This document shows, one piece after another, positions 1-5,701 of a DNA stretch of 13,324 bases (positions are counted from its first letter, which is position 1; every line of letters begins with the position of its first letter). Below the pieces are notes generated by a model. The model searched no databases and was not told where the DNA came from. It saw only the letters and a program-made list of their open reading frames with translations. Source of the stretch: JBDHZK01 sp039811865 (GTDB lineage Bacteria > Actinomycetota > Actinomycetes > Propionibacteriales > Propionibacteriaceae); contig JBDHZK010000070.1 of NCBI GenBank assembly GCA_039811865.1, forward strand, positions 1 through 13,324, given 5' to 3'. The position numbers were made by a program, and so were the translations under genes.

Positions 1-336
1 GCCTACGTCCCGGCGATCGGGGAACTCCTGCCGTGCAAAGGCCTGGACCTTAAGGTGATCAGCGGCACCTATCGCTACGTGACAAGCACCTCCACCAAAC
101 AGGATGGTTCGGTTACTCAGGTCATCAACGTCAAATCAGACCCAGACCTCGTCCTGCGCGAGTACCACTCCACCTACGTTCAGCAGCCGGACGGAAACTG
201 GGAGTTGGTCGAGACCTTCGGTCCCACCTACTACGGGACGATCCAGCACAAGTTCAACCAGACCACGCTGAACGGCGTGGTCACGGGCACCGTTTGGTAC
301 ACCTGGAAGTCACCTCGGCCAATGGCACCACGTTAG
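1..336 (+). CDS. unrecognised beta-rich protein, 5'-truncated and probably frameshifted
   Basis: The frame is open from the left edge (reading AYVPAIGELLPCKG...) to a TAG at 334-336, so the true start lies outside the window. A GTG at 55 is only an internal possibility. The visible 111 residues alternate polar and hydrophobic residues with many Thr, Tyr, Gly and Asn. This suggests an extracytoplasmic beta-sheet protein of lipocalin-like character, but I recognise no family. Codons such as aca, aaa, gat, ggt and act are commoner here than in the genes downstream, so base composition is less GC-biased, consistent with acquired or weakly selected DNA. The last residues (SPRPMAPR) look out of character, and a better continuation exists in another frame (309-413). 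Function is unknown. Confidence 0.6.
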   Translation, partial: AYVPAIGELLPCKGLDLKVISGTYRYVTSTSTKQDGSVTQVINVKSDPDLVLREYHSTYVQQPDGNWELVETFGPTYYGTIQHKFNQTTLNGVVTGTVWYTWKSPRPMAPR

Positions 337-413
337 GGACGTACAACGGTAAATGGAACCTCGCGAATGGCGGCCTTACCCTGGAAAATATGGTCGGCAC
401 CTGCGCGAGCTGA
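309..413 (+). pseudogene. out-of-frame C-terminal continuation of the first gene
   Basis: Reading from 309 in the frame one base back gives VTSANGTTLGTYNGKWNLAN, then GGLTLENMVGTCAS and a TGA at 411-413. This stretch has the same Gly/Thr/Asn/Trp-rich beta character as the upstream coding part and joins naturally after TVWYTWK. The simplest reading is that one base was lost (or two gained) near 300-312. Either the gene is disrupted or the sequence has an indel error there. The alternative is that the short frame ending at 336 is real and this resemblance is chance. Confidence 0.5.
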
Positions 414-464
414 GACGATGGGCATTTATTTCCCGATCGGTAACTAAGTCGCCGGTCAGCAACC

Positions 465-502
465 CGCTCACGCGGCCGCACCCTAGGATGACCGCGTGAG
501 CG
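465..502. promoter_or_regulatory. 11-bp perfect inverted repeat spanning the -10 and start of the HprK-like gene
   Basis: The arms cgctcacgcgg (465-475) and ccgcgtgagcg (492-502) are perfect reverse complements separated by 16 bases. The spacer holds the candidate -10 TAGGAT, and the right arm holds the GTG start. If transcription starts at the GTG, only the right arm is in the mRNA. An RNA hairpin could then not form, and a DNA operator for a dimeric repressor is the likelier role. Whether a protein binds it is inference. Confidence 0.45.
484..489 (+). promoter_or_regulatory. -10 element (TAGGAT), leaderless promoter for HprK-like gene
   Basis: TAGGAT fits the actinobacterial TAnnnT -10 pattern and ends 6 bases before GTG 496, which puts the likely transcription start on the start codon. 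No Shine-Dalgarno sequence is visible and no good -35 is seen. The same motif and spacing recur before other genes in this window. Confidence 0.5.
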
Positions 503-1284
503 AAGTGACCGTCGGGGGCATAGGTGCCACCGTTCGCGTCCGGCTGGACGGGAGCCGTTCCGGGGAGTTGAGCACCGAGTTCCGACGCGTCTGGTCGCGC
601 TGCCTGGTAGCTGACCAGCCCGGCGAGGTGGACGTCCGCGCCGACCTCTTCGAGCCCGGCCAGACCCGACCGTCCCATGGCGACGATGGGCGCATCACCG
701 ATTGTGAGGTCGGTCCACTGCTCCAGCGCGCCACCCAGGCGATCACGGCCAAGCTCGTGGCCAAGCAGGTCGGGAAGCTGATCCTGTTGCATGCCGGGGC
801 GGTGAGCCATCCCGCCACGGGCGCCAGCTTGGTCTTCGTCGCGCCCGGTGGAACCGGCAAGACGACACTGTCTCGCCTGCTCGGCACCAAGTACGGATAC
901 CTGACCGACGAGACGGTCGGGATCACCGCCGACGGCCGCATCCTCCCCTACCCCAAGCCGCTTTCCATCAGGGACGGATCGGCCAGCCACAAGCGCGAGA
1001 CCTCTCCCGACGAGCTAGGCCTCCTGCCCGCCCCGCCGAATCCCTGGGTTCGGCAGATCGTCCTCTTGCGGCGCTCGCGGCTGGCGAGCGGACGGGCGTC
1101 CGAGCTGAGCCTGATCAACGCGATCGCGGCGCTCACGCCCGAGTCGTCCTCGCTCAGCAAGCTGGACAAGGGCCTGCACCGCCTCGCCGACCTCATCGAC
1201 GCCACCAGCCCCGTCCAGCGCTGGACGTACTCCGAGGCCGAACAGATGGTCACAACCGCACGTTCTCTGCTCAAGGACGCCTGA
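496..1284 (+). CDS. HPr kinase/phosphorylase-like P-loop protein
   Basis: A 262-residue protein with an HPr-kinase-like nucleotide-binding core. Residues 97-104 (LLHAGAVS) and the strand LVFVAP lead into a Walker A loop APGGTGKTT at about 116-124. An acidic LTDETVGI follows at 136-143, then DGRILPYPKPLSIR at 146-159. This arrangement is typical of HprK-related proteins found beside PqqD-like proteins, not of the classical HPr kinase of sugar regulation, which is longer and has a separate N-terminal domain. Some HprK relatives in peptide natural-product clusters phosphorylate a precursor peptide. The substrate here is unknown. Its stop shares one base with the start of the PqqD-like gene, so the two are probably co-translated. 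GTG 496 is chosen because a -10 lies 6 bases upstream. The family call is fairly sure; the function is not. Confidence 0.75.
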   Translation: MSEVTVGGIGATVRVRLDGSRSGELSTEFRRVWSRCLVADQPGEVDVRADLFEPGQTRPSHGDDGRITDCEVGPLLQRATQAITAKLVAKQVGKLILLHAGAVSHPATGASLVFVAPGGTGKTTLSRLLGTKYGYLTDETVGITADGRILPYPKPLSIRDGSASHKRETSPDELGLLPAPPNPWVRQIVLLRRSRLASGRASELSLINAIAALTPESSSLSKLDKGLHRLADLIDATSPVQRWTYSEAEQMVTTARSLLKDA

Positions 1285-1559
1285 TGCTCCAGCGCAACGA
1301 GCCGGCGGACGCGCTGATCTTCGAGACCGAGGCCCTGCTGCTGTACGAGACCCAACTGGTCAGGCTGGCGCCGATCGGGATGGCGATCTTCGAGAACACC
1401 GCCCGCCCGATCGACGCCACGGCCTTGACGACCGCGCTCATCGCCGAGTTCGGTGAGCCCGAGGGCGGGTCCGCGGCCCAAGCCACCAGCGAGGCGGTGG
1501 CCCGCCTGGTGGGGCTGGGTGTCCTGCGTGAAGTCACCGGTGCGGGACCCCACGACTAG
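1284..1559 (+). CDS. PqqD-family protein (putative RiPP-recognition-like domain)
   Basis: A 91-residue protein matching the small winged-helix PqqD fold. It shows LAPIGMAIFENTARPIDATA (residues 28-47), an ALIAEF helix at 51-56, and a final helix AVARLVGLGVL at 71-81. In PQQ and many ribosomal-peptide pathways this fold binds the leader of a precursor peptide and presents it to a modifying enzyme. Here the only partner visible is the HprK-like protein upstream, whose TGA overlaps this ATG by one base (TGATG). AAGGA at 1273-1277 gives a Shine-Dalgarno sequence with a 6-base spacer. The stop TAG at 1557-1559 is also the first half of the TAGGGT element before xseA. A role in peptide binding is inferred from the fold and its neighbour. 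No precursor peptide gene is evident nearby. Confidence 0.7.
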   Translation: MLQRNEPADALIFETEALLLYETQLVRLAPIGMAIFENTARPIDATALTTALIAEFGEPEGGSAAQATSEAVARLVGLGVLREVTGAGPHD

Positions 1560-1562
1560 GGT
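1557..1562 (+). promoter_or_regulatory. -10 element (TAGGGT) before xseA, built on the upstream stop codon
   Basis: TAGGGT fits TAnnnT and contains the TAG stop of the PqqD-like gene. It ends 6 bases before ATG 1569, the spacing seen at the other leaderless candidates. xseA could therefore have its own promoter in addition to read-through from upstream. Confidence 0.4.
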
Positions 1563-1568
1563 GTGGCA

Positions 1569-2798
1569 ATGGCCATGGACAACTCGCCGGAGCGGCCGCA
1601 GCCGCTGCGCAACGTCGTCCAGGCGACCAAGGCGTGGGTTGAGCGCCTCGGCTGGGTGTGGGTCGAGGGCCAGCTCATCGAGATCAAGCGGCGCGCGGGG
1701 GCGTCCACGCACTTCCTGAAGCTCCGCGACCGCATCGCCGAGATCTCGGTGACCGTGAGCGTCGGCACGCCCGTGTTGGACGCCGCCGGCCCGATCACCG
1801 AAGGGACGACCGTCGCCGCGTGGGTTCGGCCCACGGTCTGGTCGGCGTCGGGTTCGCTGACCTTCGAATGCCGCGAAATCCGGCCCAGCGGCGAGGGACG
1901 GCTGCTGGCCCAACTCGAGCAGCGTAAGCGGATGCTCCAGGCGGAGGGCTTGTTCGACCCGGCACGCAAGCGTCGCTTGCCGTTCCTGCCGAGCGCCATT
2001 GGGCTGATCACGGCGGCCGGCAGCGCGGCCGAGCGGGACGTCGTCGAAAACGTCCGGCGCCGGTGGGCCGCTGCGCGCGTCGAGACCCGCCACGCGCTGA
2101 TGCAGGGTCCCCAGGCCGCCGGTCAGGTGATGGACGCCTTGGCCACCCTGGAGCGCAATCCGAACGTCGAGGTCATCGTCGTCGCTCGGGGCGGCGGCTC
2201 GCTCGAGGACCTCCTGCCCTTTTCGGACGAGGGTCTCGTCCGGGCCGTGTACCGCTGCCGGGTGCCCGTGATCAGCGCCATCGGGCACGAAAGTGACACG
2301 CCCATCCTGGACCTGGTCGCGGACGTCCGCGCGTCCACCCCCACCGACGCGGCCAAGCGCGTGGTGCCGGACGCGGCGGCCGAGGCGCAGACACTGCGCC
2401 AGGCGCTGGCTCGGCTGCGGCGCGACATCGTCGGCTACGTGACCACCGAGCGACGCCAACTGGACGCCCTGCGCTCGCGACCCGTCCTGCGTGACCCGAG
2501 CGCCACCGTGGCACTGCACATCGAGCGGCTACAGGTCGCCAAAGCCCGCTTGAACCGAACGATCGATCACCGGATCGCGGCCGAAAGGTCCGGCCTCGGG
2601 CATGCGTTGAGCCGCGTCCGGGCCCTGTCGCCGCAGGCGACGCTCGAGCGCGGATATGCGATCCTGGTGGCCGCTGACGCCGCCACGGTCGCGTCCGTCG
2701 CCCAGGTCCACCCCGGGGACGCCCTCACCGCCCACCTCGCCGACGGCACGCTGCGCCTCGGCGTCACCGACGCCCCACAAGCGCAGGAGCCCGCATGA
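1569..2798 (+). CDS. xseA: exonuclease VII large subunit
   Basis: Catalytic subunit of exonuclease VII, which degrades single-stranded DNA from either end into short acid-soluble fragments in repair and recombination. An N-terminal OB-fold (about residues 18-108, WVWVEGQLIEIKR...FLKLRD) binds DNA. The catalytic domain follows with GLITAAGSAAERD, the hallmark ARGGGSLEDL (206-215), SAIGHESD (236-243) and ASTPTDAA (255-262). The C-terminal ERGYAIL segment is also typical. About 409 residues is normal for the family. Starts at GTG 1563, ATG 1569 and ATG 1575 are all in frame; ATG 1569 is preferred for its 6-base distance from TAGGGT. The stop overlaps the xseB ATG (ATGA), so the two subunits are coupled. 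Identity is secure, the exact start less so. Confidence 0.95.
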   Translation: MAMDNSPERPQPLRNVVQATKAWVERLGWVWVEGQLIEIKRRAGASTHFLKLRDRIAEISVTVSVGTPVLDAAGPITEGTTVAAWVRPTVWSASGSLTFECREIRPSGEGRLLAQLEQRKRMLQAEGLFDPARKRRLPFLPSAIGLITAAGSAAERDVVENVRRRWAAARVETRHALMQGPQAAGQVMDALATLERNPNVEVIVVARGGGSLEDLLPFSDEGLVRAVYRCRVPVISAIGHESDTPILDLVADVRASTPTDAAKRVVPDAAAEAQTLRQALARLRRDIVGYVTTERRQLDALRSRPVLRDPSATVALHIERLQVAKARLNRTIDHRIAAERSGLGHALSRVRALSPQATLERGYAILVAADAATVASVAQVHPGDALTAHLADGTLRLGVTDAPQAQEPA

Positions 2799-3004
2799 GC
2801 GACGAACCCGAACTCGGCTACGAACAGGCCCGCGAGCAACTCCTGGAAGTGATTCAGAAGCTGGAATCCGGCAACGTCCCACTGTCGGAATCGATGACGC
2901 TTTGGGAGCGCGGCGAAAAGCTGGCCGCGATCTGTCAGCGCTGGCTGGACGGTGCCCTGGCGAAGATCGAGGCGGCCAGGCACGACCCGGCGGCAGCCGA
3001 CTGA
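2795..3004 (+). CDS. xseB: exonuclease VII small subunit
   Basis: A 69-residue helical protein with the XseB pattern GYEQAREQLLEVIQKLESGN (residues 8-27), followed by PLSESMTLWERGEKLAAIC and an acidic/basic C-terminal helix. Several copies of this subunit assemble on one XseA to form the active holoenzyme in the cytoplasm. AGGAG at 2785-2789 sits 5 bases before the ATG, and the ATGA overlap with xseA supports coupled translation at the excess stoichiometry this subunit needs. The gene ends 18 bases before the stop of the convergent acetyl-CoA synthetase gene. I see no clear terminator hairpin in that gap. Confidence 0.93.
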   Translation: MSDEPELGYEQAREQLLEVIQKLESGNVPLSESMTLWERGEKLAAICQRWLDGALAKIEAARHDPAAAD

Positions 3005-3022
3005 GCGACCGCCGCACCGCAC

Positions 3023-4918
3023 TCACTCCTCCAGGGTGGTGACGTCCCCCTCGGGCAGGCCCAGCGCGCGGGCCTTCAACACGCGCCGCATGATCTTGCC
3101 GGATCGCGTCTTGGGCAGCTTCTCGACGAACTCGATCTTGTCCGGCTTGGCGATCGGGCTCAGGTGCACCGAGATGTGCTGCCGCAACTCATCCGCCAGG
3201 TCCTCGCTCGGCACCCAGCCCACCCGCAGCAGGACGAACGCGTGGATCGCGTTGCCCTTCACGTCGTGCGGCAGCCCGATGGCGGCGGCCTCGGCCACCG
3301 CCGGATGGCTCACGAAGGCGCTCTCGACCTCGGCCGTCCCGAGCCGGTGGCCGGAGACCTTGATCACGTCGTCCGTCCGGCCGATCACCCAGAAGTAGCC
3401 GTCCTCGTCGCGGCGGGCGGCGTCCCCGGCAAGGTACTTACCGGGGTACTTCTTCCAGTAGGTGTCGATGTAGCGCTGGTCGTCGCCGTAGATCGTGCGG
3501 AACATCGCCGGCCACGGATTCTTCAGCACCAGGAAGCCCTCCTCGCCGTCGGCGACCGGGTTACCTTCCTCGTCCAGGATCTCGGCCTCCTGGCCGAAGA
3601 ACGGCTTGCCGCCCGAGCCCGGCTTCAACGGCAGGCTGGGCGTAGGCGTGATCTGGAACATGCCCGTTTCGGTCTGCCACCAGGTGTCCATGATCGGGCA
3701 GTTCTCCTTGCCGATCACGCGATGGAACCAGCGCCAGGCCTCGGGGTTGATCGGCTCACCGACCGTCCCCAGTAGCCGTAGGGCCGACAGGTCGTGTCGG
3801 TTCGGCCAGGCCTCGCCGAAGCGCATCAGCGAACGGATCGCCGTGGGCGCGGTATAGAAGGTAGTGATGCCGAAGTAGTCGATCAGCTGCCACCAGCGGT
3901 CGGGGTAGGGGAAGGTGGGGCCGCCCTCGTACATGAATACCGTGGCGCCGGTAAGCAGCGGGCCGTAGACCAGGTAGGAGTGACCGGTGACCCAGCCCGG
4001 GTCGGCGGTGCACCACCAGCGGTCGGACTCGCGAACGTCGAAGACGTACTTCATCGTCGCGTAGGTGCCCACCATGTAACCCCCGTGGGTGTGCAGGATC
4101 GCCTTGGGCCGTCCCGTGCTGCCGGAGGTGTACAGGATGTAGAGCGGGTCCTCGGCGTCCACCGGCTCGGTCGGGCACTTGCCCTTGGCGATCGGCAGGG
4201 ACGCCAGGTCGTGGTACCAGTGATCGCGGACCGGGTCCATGGCGACCTCGTGGCCGGTACGCCGGACGACGATCACGTTCTCCACCGAGGGACAGTGCCG
4301 GACGGCCGAGTCGACGATGTCCTTCAGTTTGAAGATGCTGCCGTTGACCCAGGAGCCGTCGGCTGTGATGACCAGCTTCGAGGTGGAATCCTGGATTCGG
4401 TCCTGGATGGCGTCGGCGGAGAAGCCGGCGAAGATCACCGAGTGGACGGCGCCGAGCTTGGCGCAGGCCAGCATGGCGAAGACCACCTCGGGGATGCGGG
4501 GCAGGTAGATGGTCACCCGGTCGCCCTTGCGCACACCCATCGCCTTGAGGATGTTCGCCATCTGATTCACCTCGCGGTGAAGGCTGAAGTACGACAGCGA
4601 ACGGACGTCCTTGCCGTCCTCGCTGGCCCAGATCAGGGCGAGCTTGTTGCGCTTGTCGCCGCTGATGTACCGGTCGACGGCGTTGTGGACGATGTTGGTC
4701 TTCGCGCCCGTGAACCACTTGTAGAACGGGGCGTCGGAGTCGTCCATCACCTTGTCCCAGGGCTCGAACCATTCGAGTTCCTCGGCCTCCTTCGCCCAAA
4801 ACCCGAGGGGGTCGGCCTTCGCCGATTCCAGCAGCGCGTCATGGTCGGGGACGATCGCTGCCGCGGCCACCTCGGGGTTCGGGTGGTACAGCTCGCGTTC
4901 GGTCGATTCGCTGGACAT
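3023..4918 (-). CDS. acs: acetyl-CoA synthetase (AMP-forming)
   Basis: Adenylates acetate with ATP and then forms acetyl-CoA, in the cytoplasm. At 631 residues it is close to the usual 640-650. Motifs in order: phosphate-binding loop YTSGSTGRPKA (263-273; Arg at a position often Lys), GTVGEP (384-389), DTWWQTETG (411-419), VSGHRLGTAEVESA (521-534), and PKTRSGK ending in the catalytic Lys608, the residue acetylated by Pat-type regulators in other bacteria. The Trp in WWQTE is the feature that restricts the pocket to acetate in known Acs enzymes. ATG 4918 is chosen because GGAGG lies 4 bases upstream. The frame stays open further upstream to 5233, but that stretch lacks Acs character. It is convergent with xseB and divergent from the DUF4245 gene. 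Post-translational control by lysine acetylation is inferred from the conserved site. Confidence 0.95.
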   Translation of the reverse strand: MSSESTERELYHPNPEVAAAAIVPDHDALLESAKADPLGFWAKEAEELEWFEPWDKVMDDSDAPFYKWFTGAKTNIVHNAVDRYISGDKRNKLALIWASEDGKDVRSLSYFSLHREVNQMANILKAMGVRKGDRVTIYLPRIPEVVFAMLACAKLGAVHSVIFAGFSADAIQDRIQDSTSKLVITADGSWVNGSIFKLKDIVDSAVRHCPSVENVIVVRRTGHEVAMDPVRDHWYHDLASLPIAKGKCPTEPVDAEDPLYILYTSGSTGRPKAILHTHGGYMVGTYATMKYVFDVRESDRWWCTADPGWVTGHSYLVYGPLLTGATVFMYEGGPTFPYPDRWWQLIDYFGITTFYTAPTAIRSLMRFGEAWPNRHDLSALRLLGTVGEPINPEAWRWFHRVIGKENCPIMDTWWQTETGMFQITPTPSLPLKPGSGGKPFFGQEAEILDEEGNPVADGEEGFLVLKNPWPAMFRTIYGDDQRYIDTYWKKYPGKYLAGDAARRDEDGYFWVIGRTDDVIKVSGHRLGTAEVESAFVSHPAVAEAAAIGLPHDVKGNAIHAFVLLRVGWVPSEDLADELRQHISVHLSPIAKPDKIEFVEKLPKTRSGKIMRRVLKARALGLPEGDVTTLEE

Positions 4919-4950
4919 TTGACCTCCATGCGCTGGGTCGGGTTTCGCAG

Positions 4951-4956
4951 ACTCTA
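4951..4956 (-). promoter_or_regulatory. candidate -10 (TAGAGT) for acs
   Basis: On the minus strand TAGAGT fits TAnnnT and would place a transcription start near 4944. That gives a leader of about 26 bases carrying the GGAGG at 4923-4927. No convincing -35 is visible, so this is a moderate guess. Confidence 0.35.
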
Positions 4957-5008
4957 CTGGCGGGTCACCGGGGTGCGGTAGATGGCCCGAACGCGAGGTC
5001 GCGGCAGT

Positions 5009-5048
5009 GTGTGAGATTTGGGGTGGTAGTCGACCCCAGAACTCACAC
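5009..5048. repeat. 16-bp imperfect inverted repeat between acs and the DUF4245 gene
   Basis: The arms gtgtgagatttggggt (5009-5024) and accccagaactcacac (5033-5048) match at 14 of 16 positions around an 8-base loop. One of the two mismatches would be a G-U pair in RNA. It lies between two genes that point away from each other, so it is not a terminator for either. It could be a dispersed palindromic repeat unit or an operator. Only one copy is seen in this window. Confidence 0.6.
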
Positions 5049-5111
5049 GCAACGGGCCGGCGCCGATCGGAGCGCACGAGCCAGGTTGCCGACCGTGTGA
5101 GGATAGGGCCC

Positions 5112-5657
5112 GTGGCTGGACGAAACCCCCACTCGCGGGCGCGTGACATGGTGATCTCGCTGGCCGTCCTGATCGTGCCCATCCTGCTGATCGGAGCCTG
5201 GTTCAGCCGCATCCCCGAGCCGGCCGTCAACAAGGTCGATTGGCAGCCGATCGTCGCTCAGGCCCGCAAACAGGCCCGGTTCCGCGTCCTCGCCCCGACC
5301 AATCTGCCGGACACTTGGATCGCCACCCGAGCTCGCTGGACGCGGGCGGGTCAGCCCGGTATCGACGACCAGCCGGCGCCGGCCGACACCTTCGCGCTCG
5401 GCTTCTTGAACCCCGAGAAGATCTACATCGCCCTCGACCAGCGGGCCAAGCCCGCGCGTGGGTACCTGGCTCAGATCACCCGCGACGGACGTCCCGAGGG
5501 CGAGCAAGCCATCGGAAACCTCACCTGGCAACGGCTGATCTCGGCCGACGGACGAACCCGCGCACTACTGCTCGCCACCTCGGACGTCACCACGATCGTG
5601 TCCGGTGACACCAGTTACGCCGGGCTGGCGGCGTTCGTGACCACCCTGCAGGGCTGA
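5112..5657 (+). CDS. DUF4245 family membrane-anchored protein
   Basis: A 181-residue protein that I recognise as DUF4245 from its N-terminal pattern. It has a basic stretch ending RARDMVISLAVLIVPILLI, in which residues about 13-31 form one membrane helix, then VDWQPIVAQARKQARFRVLAPTNLPDTWIATRARW. The remainder is a small extracytoplasmic alpha/beta domain. It begins at GTG 5112, immediately before the family-typical basic leader. The frame continues to 5007, but only across the inverted repeat. A GAGGAT ending 7 bases before the GTG may be a weak leaderless -10. The family is widespread in actinobacteria near glpX or xseAB, and its function is unknown. Here xseAB lies on the far side of acs. 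Confidence 0.8.
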   Translation: MAGRNPHSRARDMVISLAVLIVPILLIGAWFSRIPEPAVNKVDWQPIVAQARKQARFRVLAPTNLPDTWIATRARWTRAGQPGIDDQPAPADTFALGFLNPEKIYIALDQRAKPARGYLAQITRDGRPEGEQAIGNLTWQRLISADGRTRALLLATSDVTTIVSGDTSYAGLAAFVTTLQG

Positions 5658-5689
5658 TGCCCGAACCGCCGCGCGGCCGCCGTCGCGGC

Positions 5690-5695
5690 TAGGTT
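5690..5695 (+). promoter_or_regulatory. -10 element (TAGGTT), leaderless promoter for the membrane protein gene
   Basis: TAGGTT fits TAnnnT and ends exactly 6 bases before GTG 5702, with no Shine-Dalgarno sequence between. This predicts transcription starting at the GTG. No -35 is recognised in the GC-rich sequence upstream. Confidence 0.5.
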
Positions 5696-5701
5696 GCTCC
5701 C

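Noticed and set aside
263..273. Arg in the Acs phosphate loop (TGRPK; residues numbered in the protein) as a sign of an inactive enzyme
   Set aside because: The Lys-to-Arg change is conservative, and all other catalytic features, including Lys608, are intact.
416..439. Weak stem around cgatggg...cccgatcg after the first gene as a terminator
   Set aside because: Only about seven pairs with a bulge. The AT-richer loop is suggestive but not enough to call.
948..2519. Long minus-strand open frame (523 codons) opposite the HprK-like, PqqD-like and xseA genes
   Set aside because: It is antisense to three well-supported genes, and its residues are the Arg/Gly/Asp/Pro-rich type produced by GC-rich shadow frames. 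No family features.
4919..5233. Upstream extension of the acs reading frame
   Set aside because: The extension crosses the inverted repeat and the DUF4245 start. ATG 4918 has a good Shine-Dalgarno sequence and gives the normal family length.
5668..5689. gccgcg/cgcggc 6-bp stem after the DUF4245 gene as a terminator
   Set aside because: Short GC stems like this are frequent by chance in such DNA. There is no T-tract, and the right arm runs into the -10 of the next gene.
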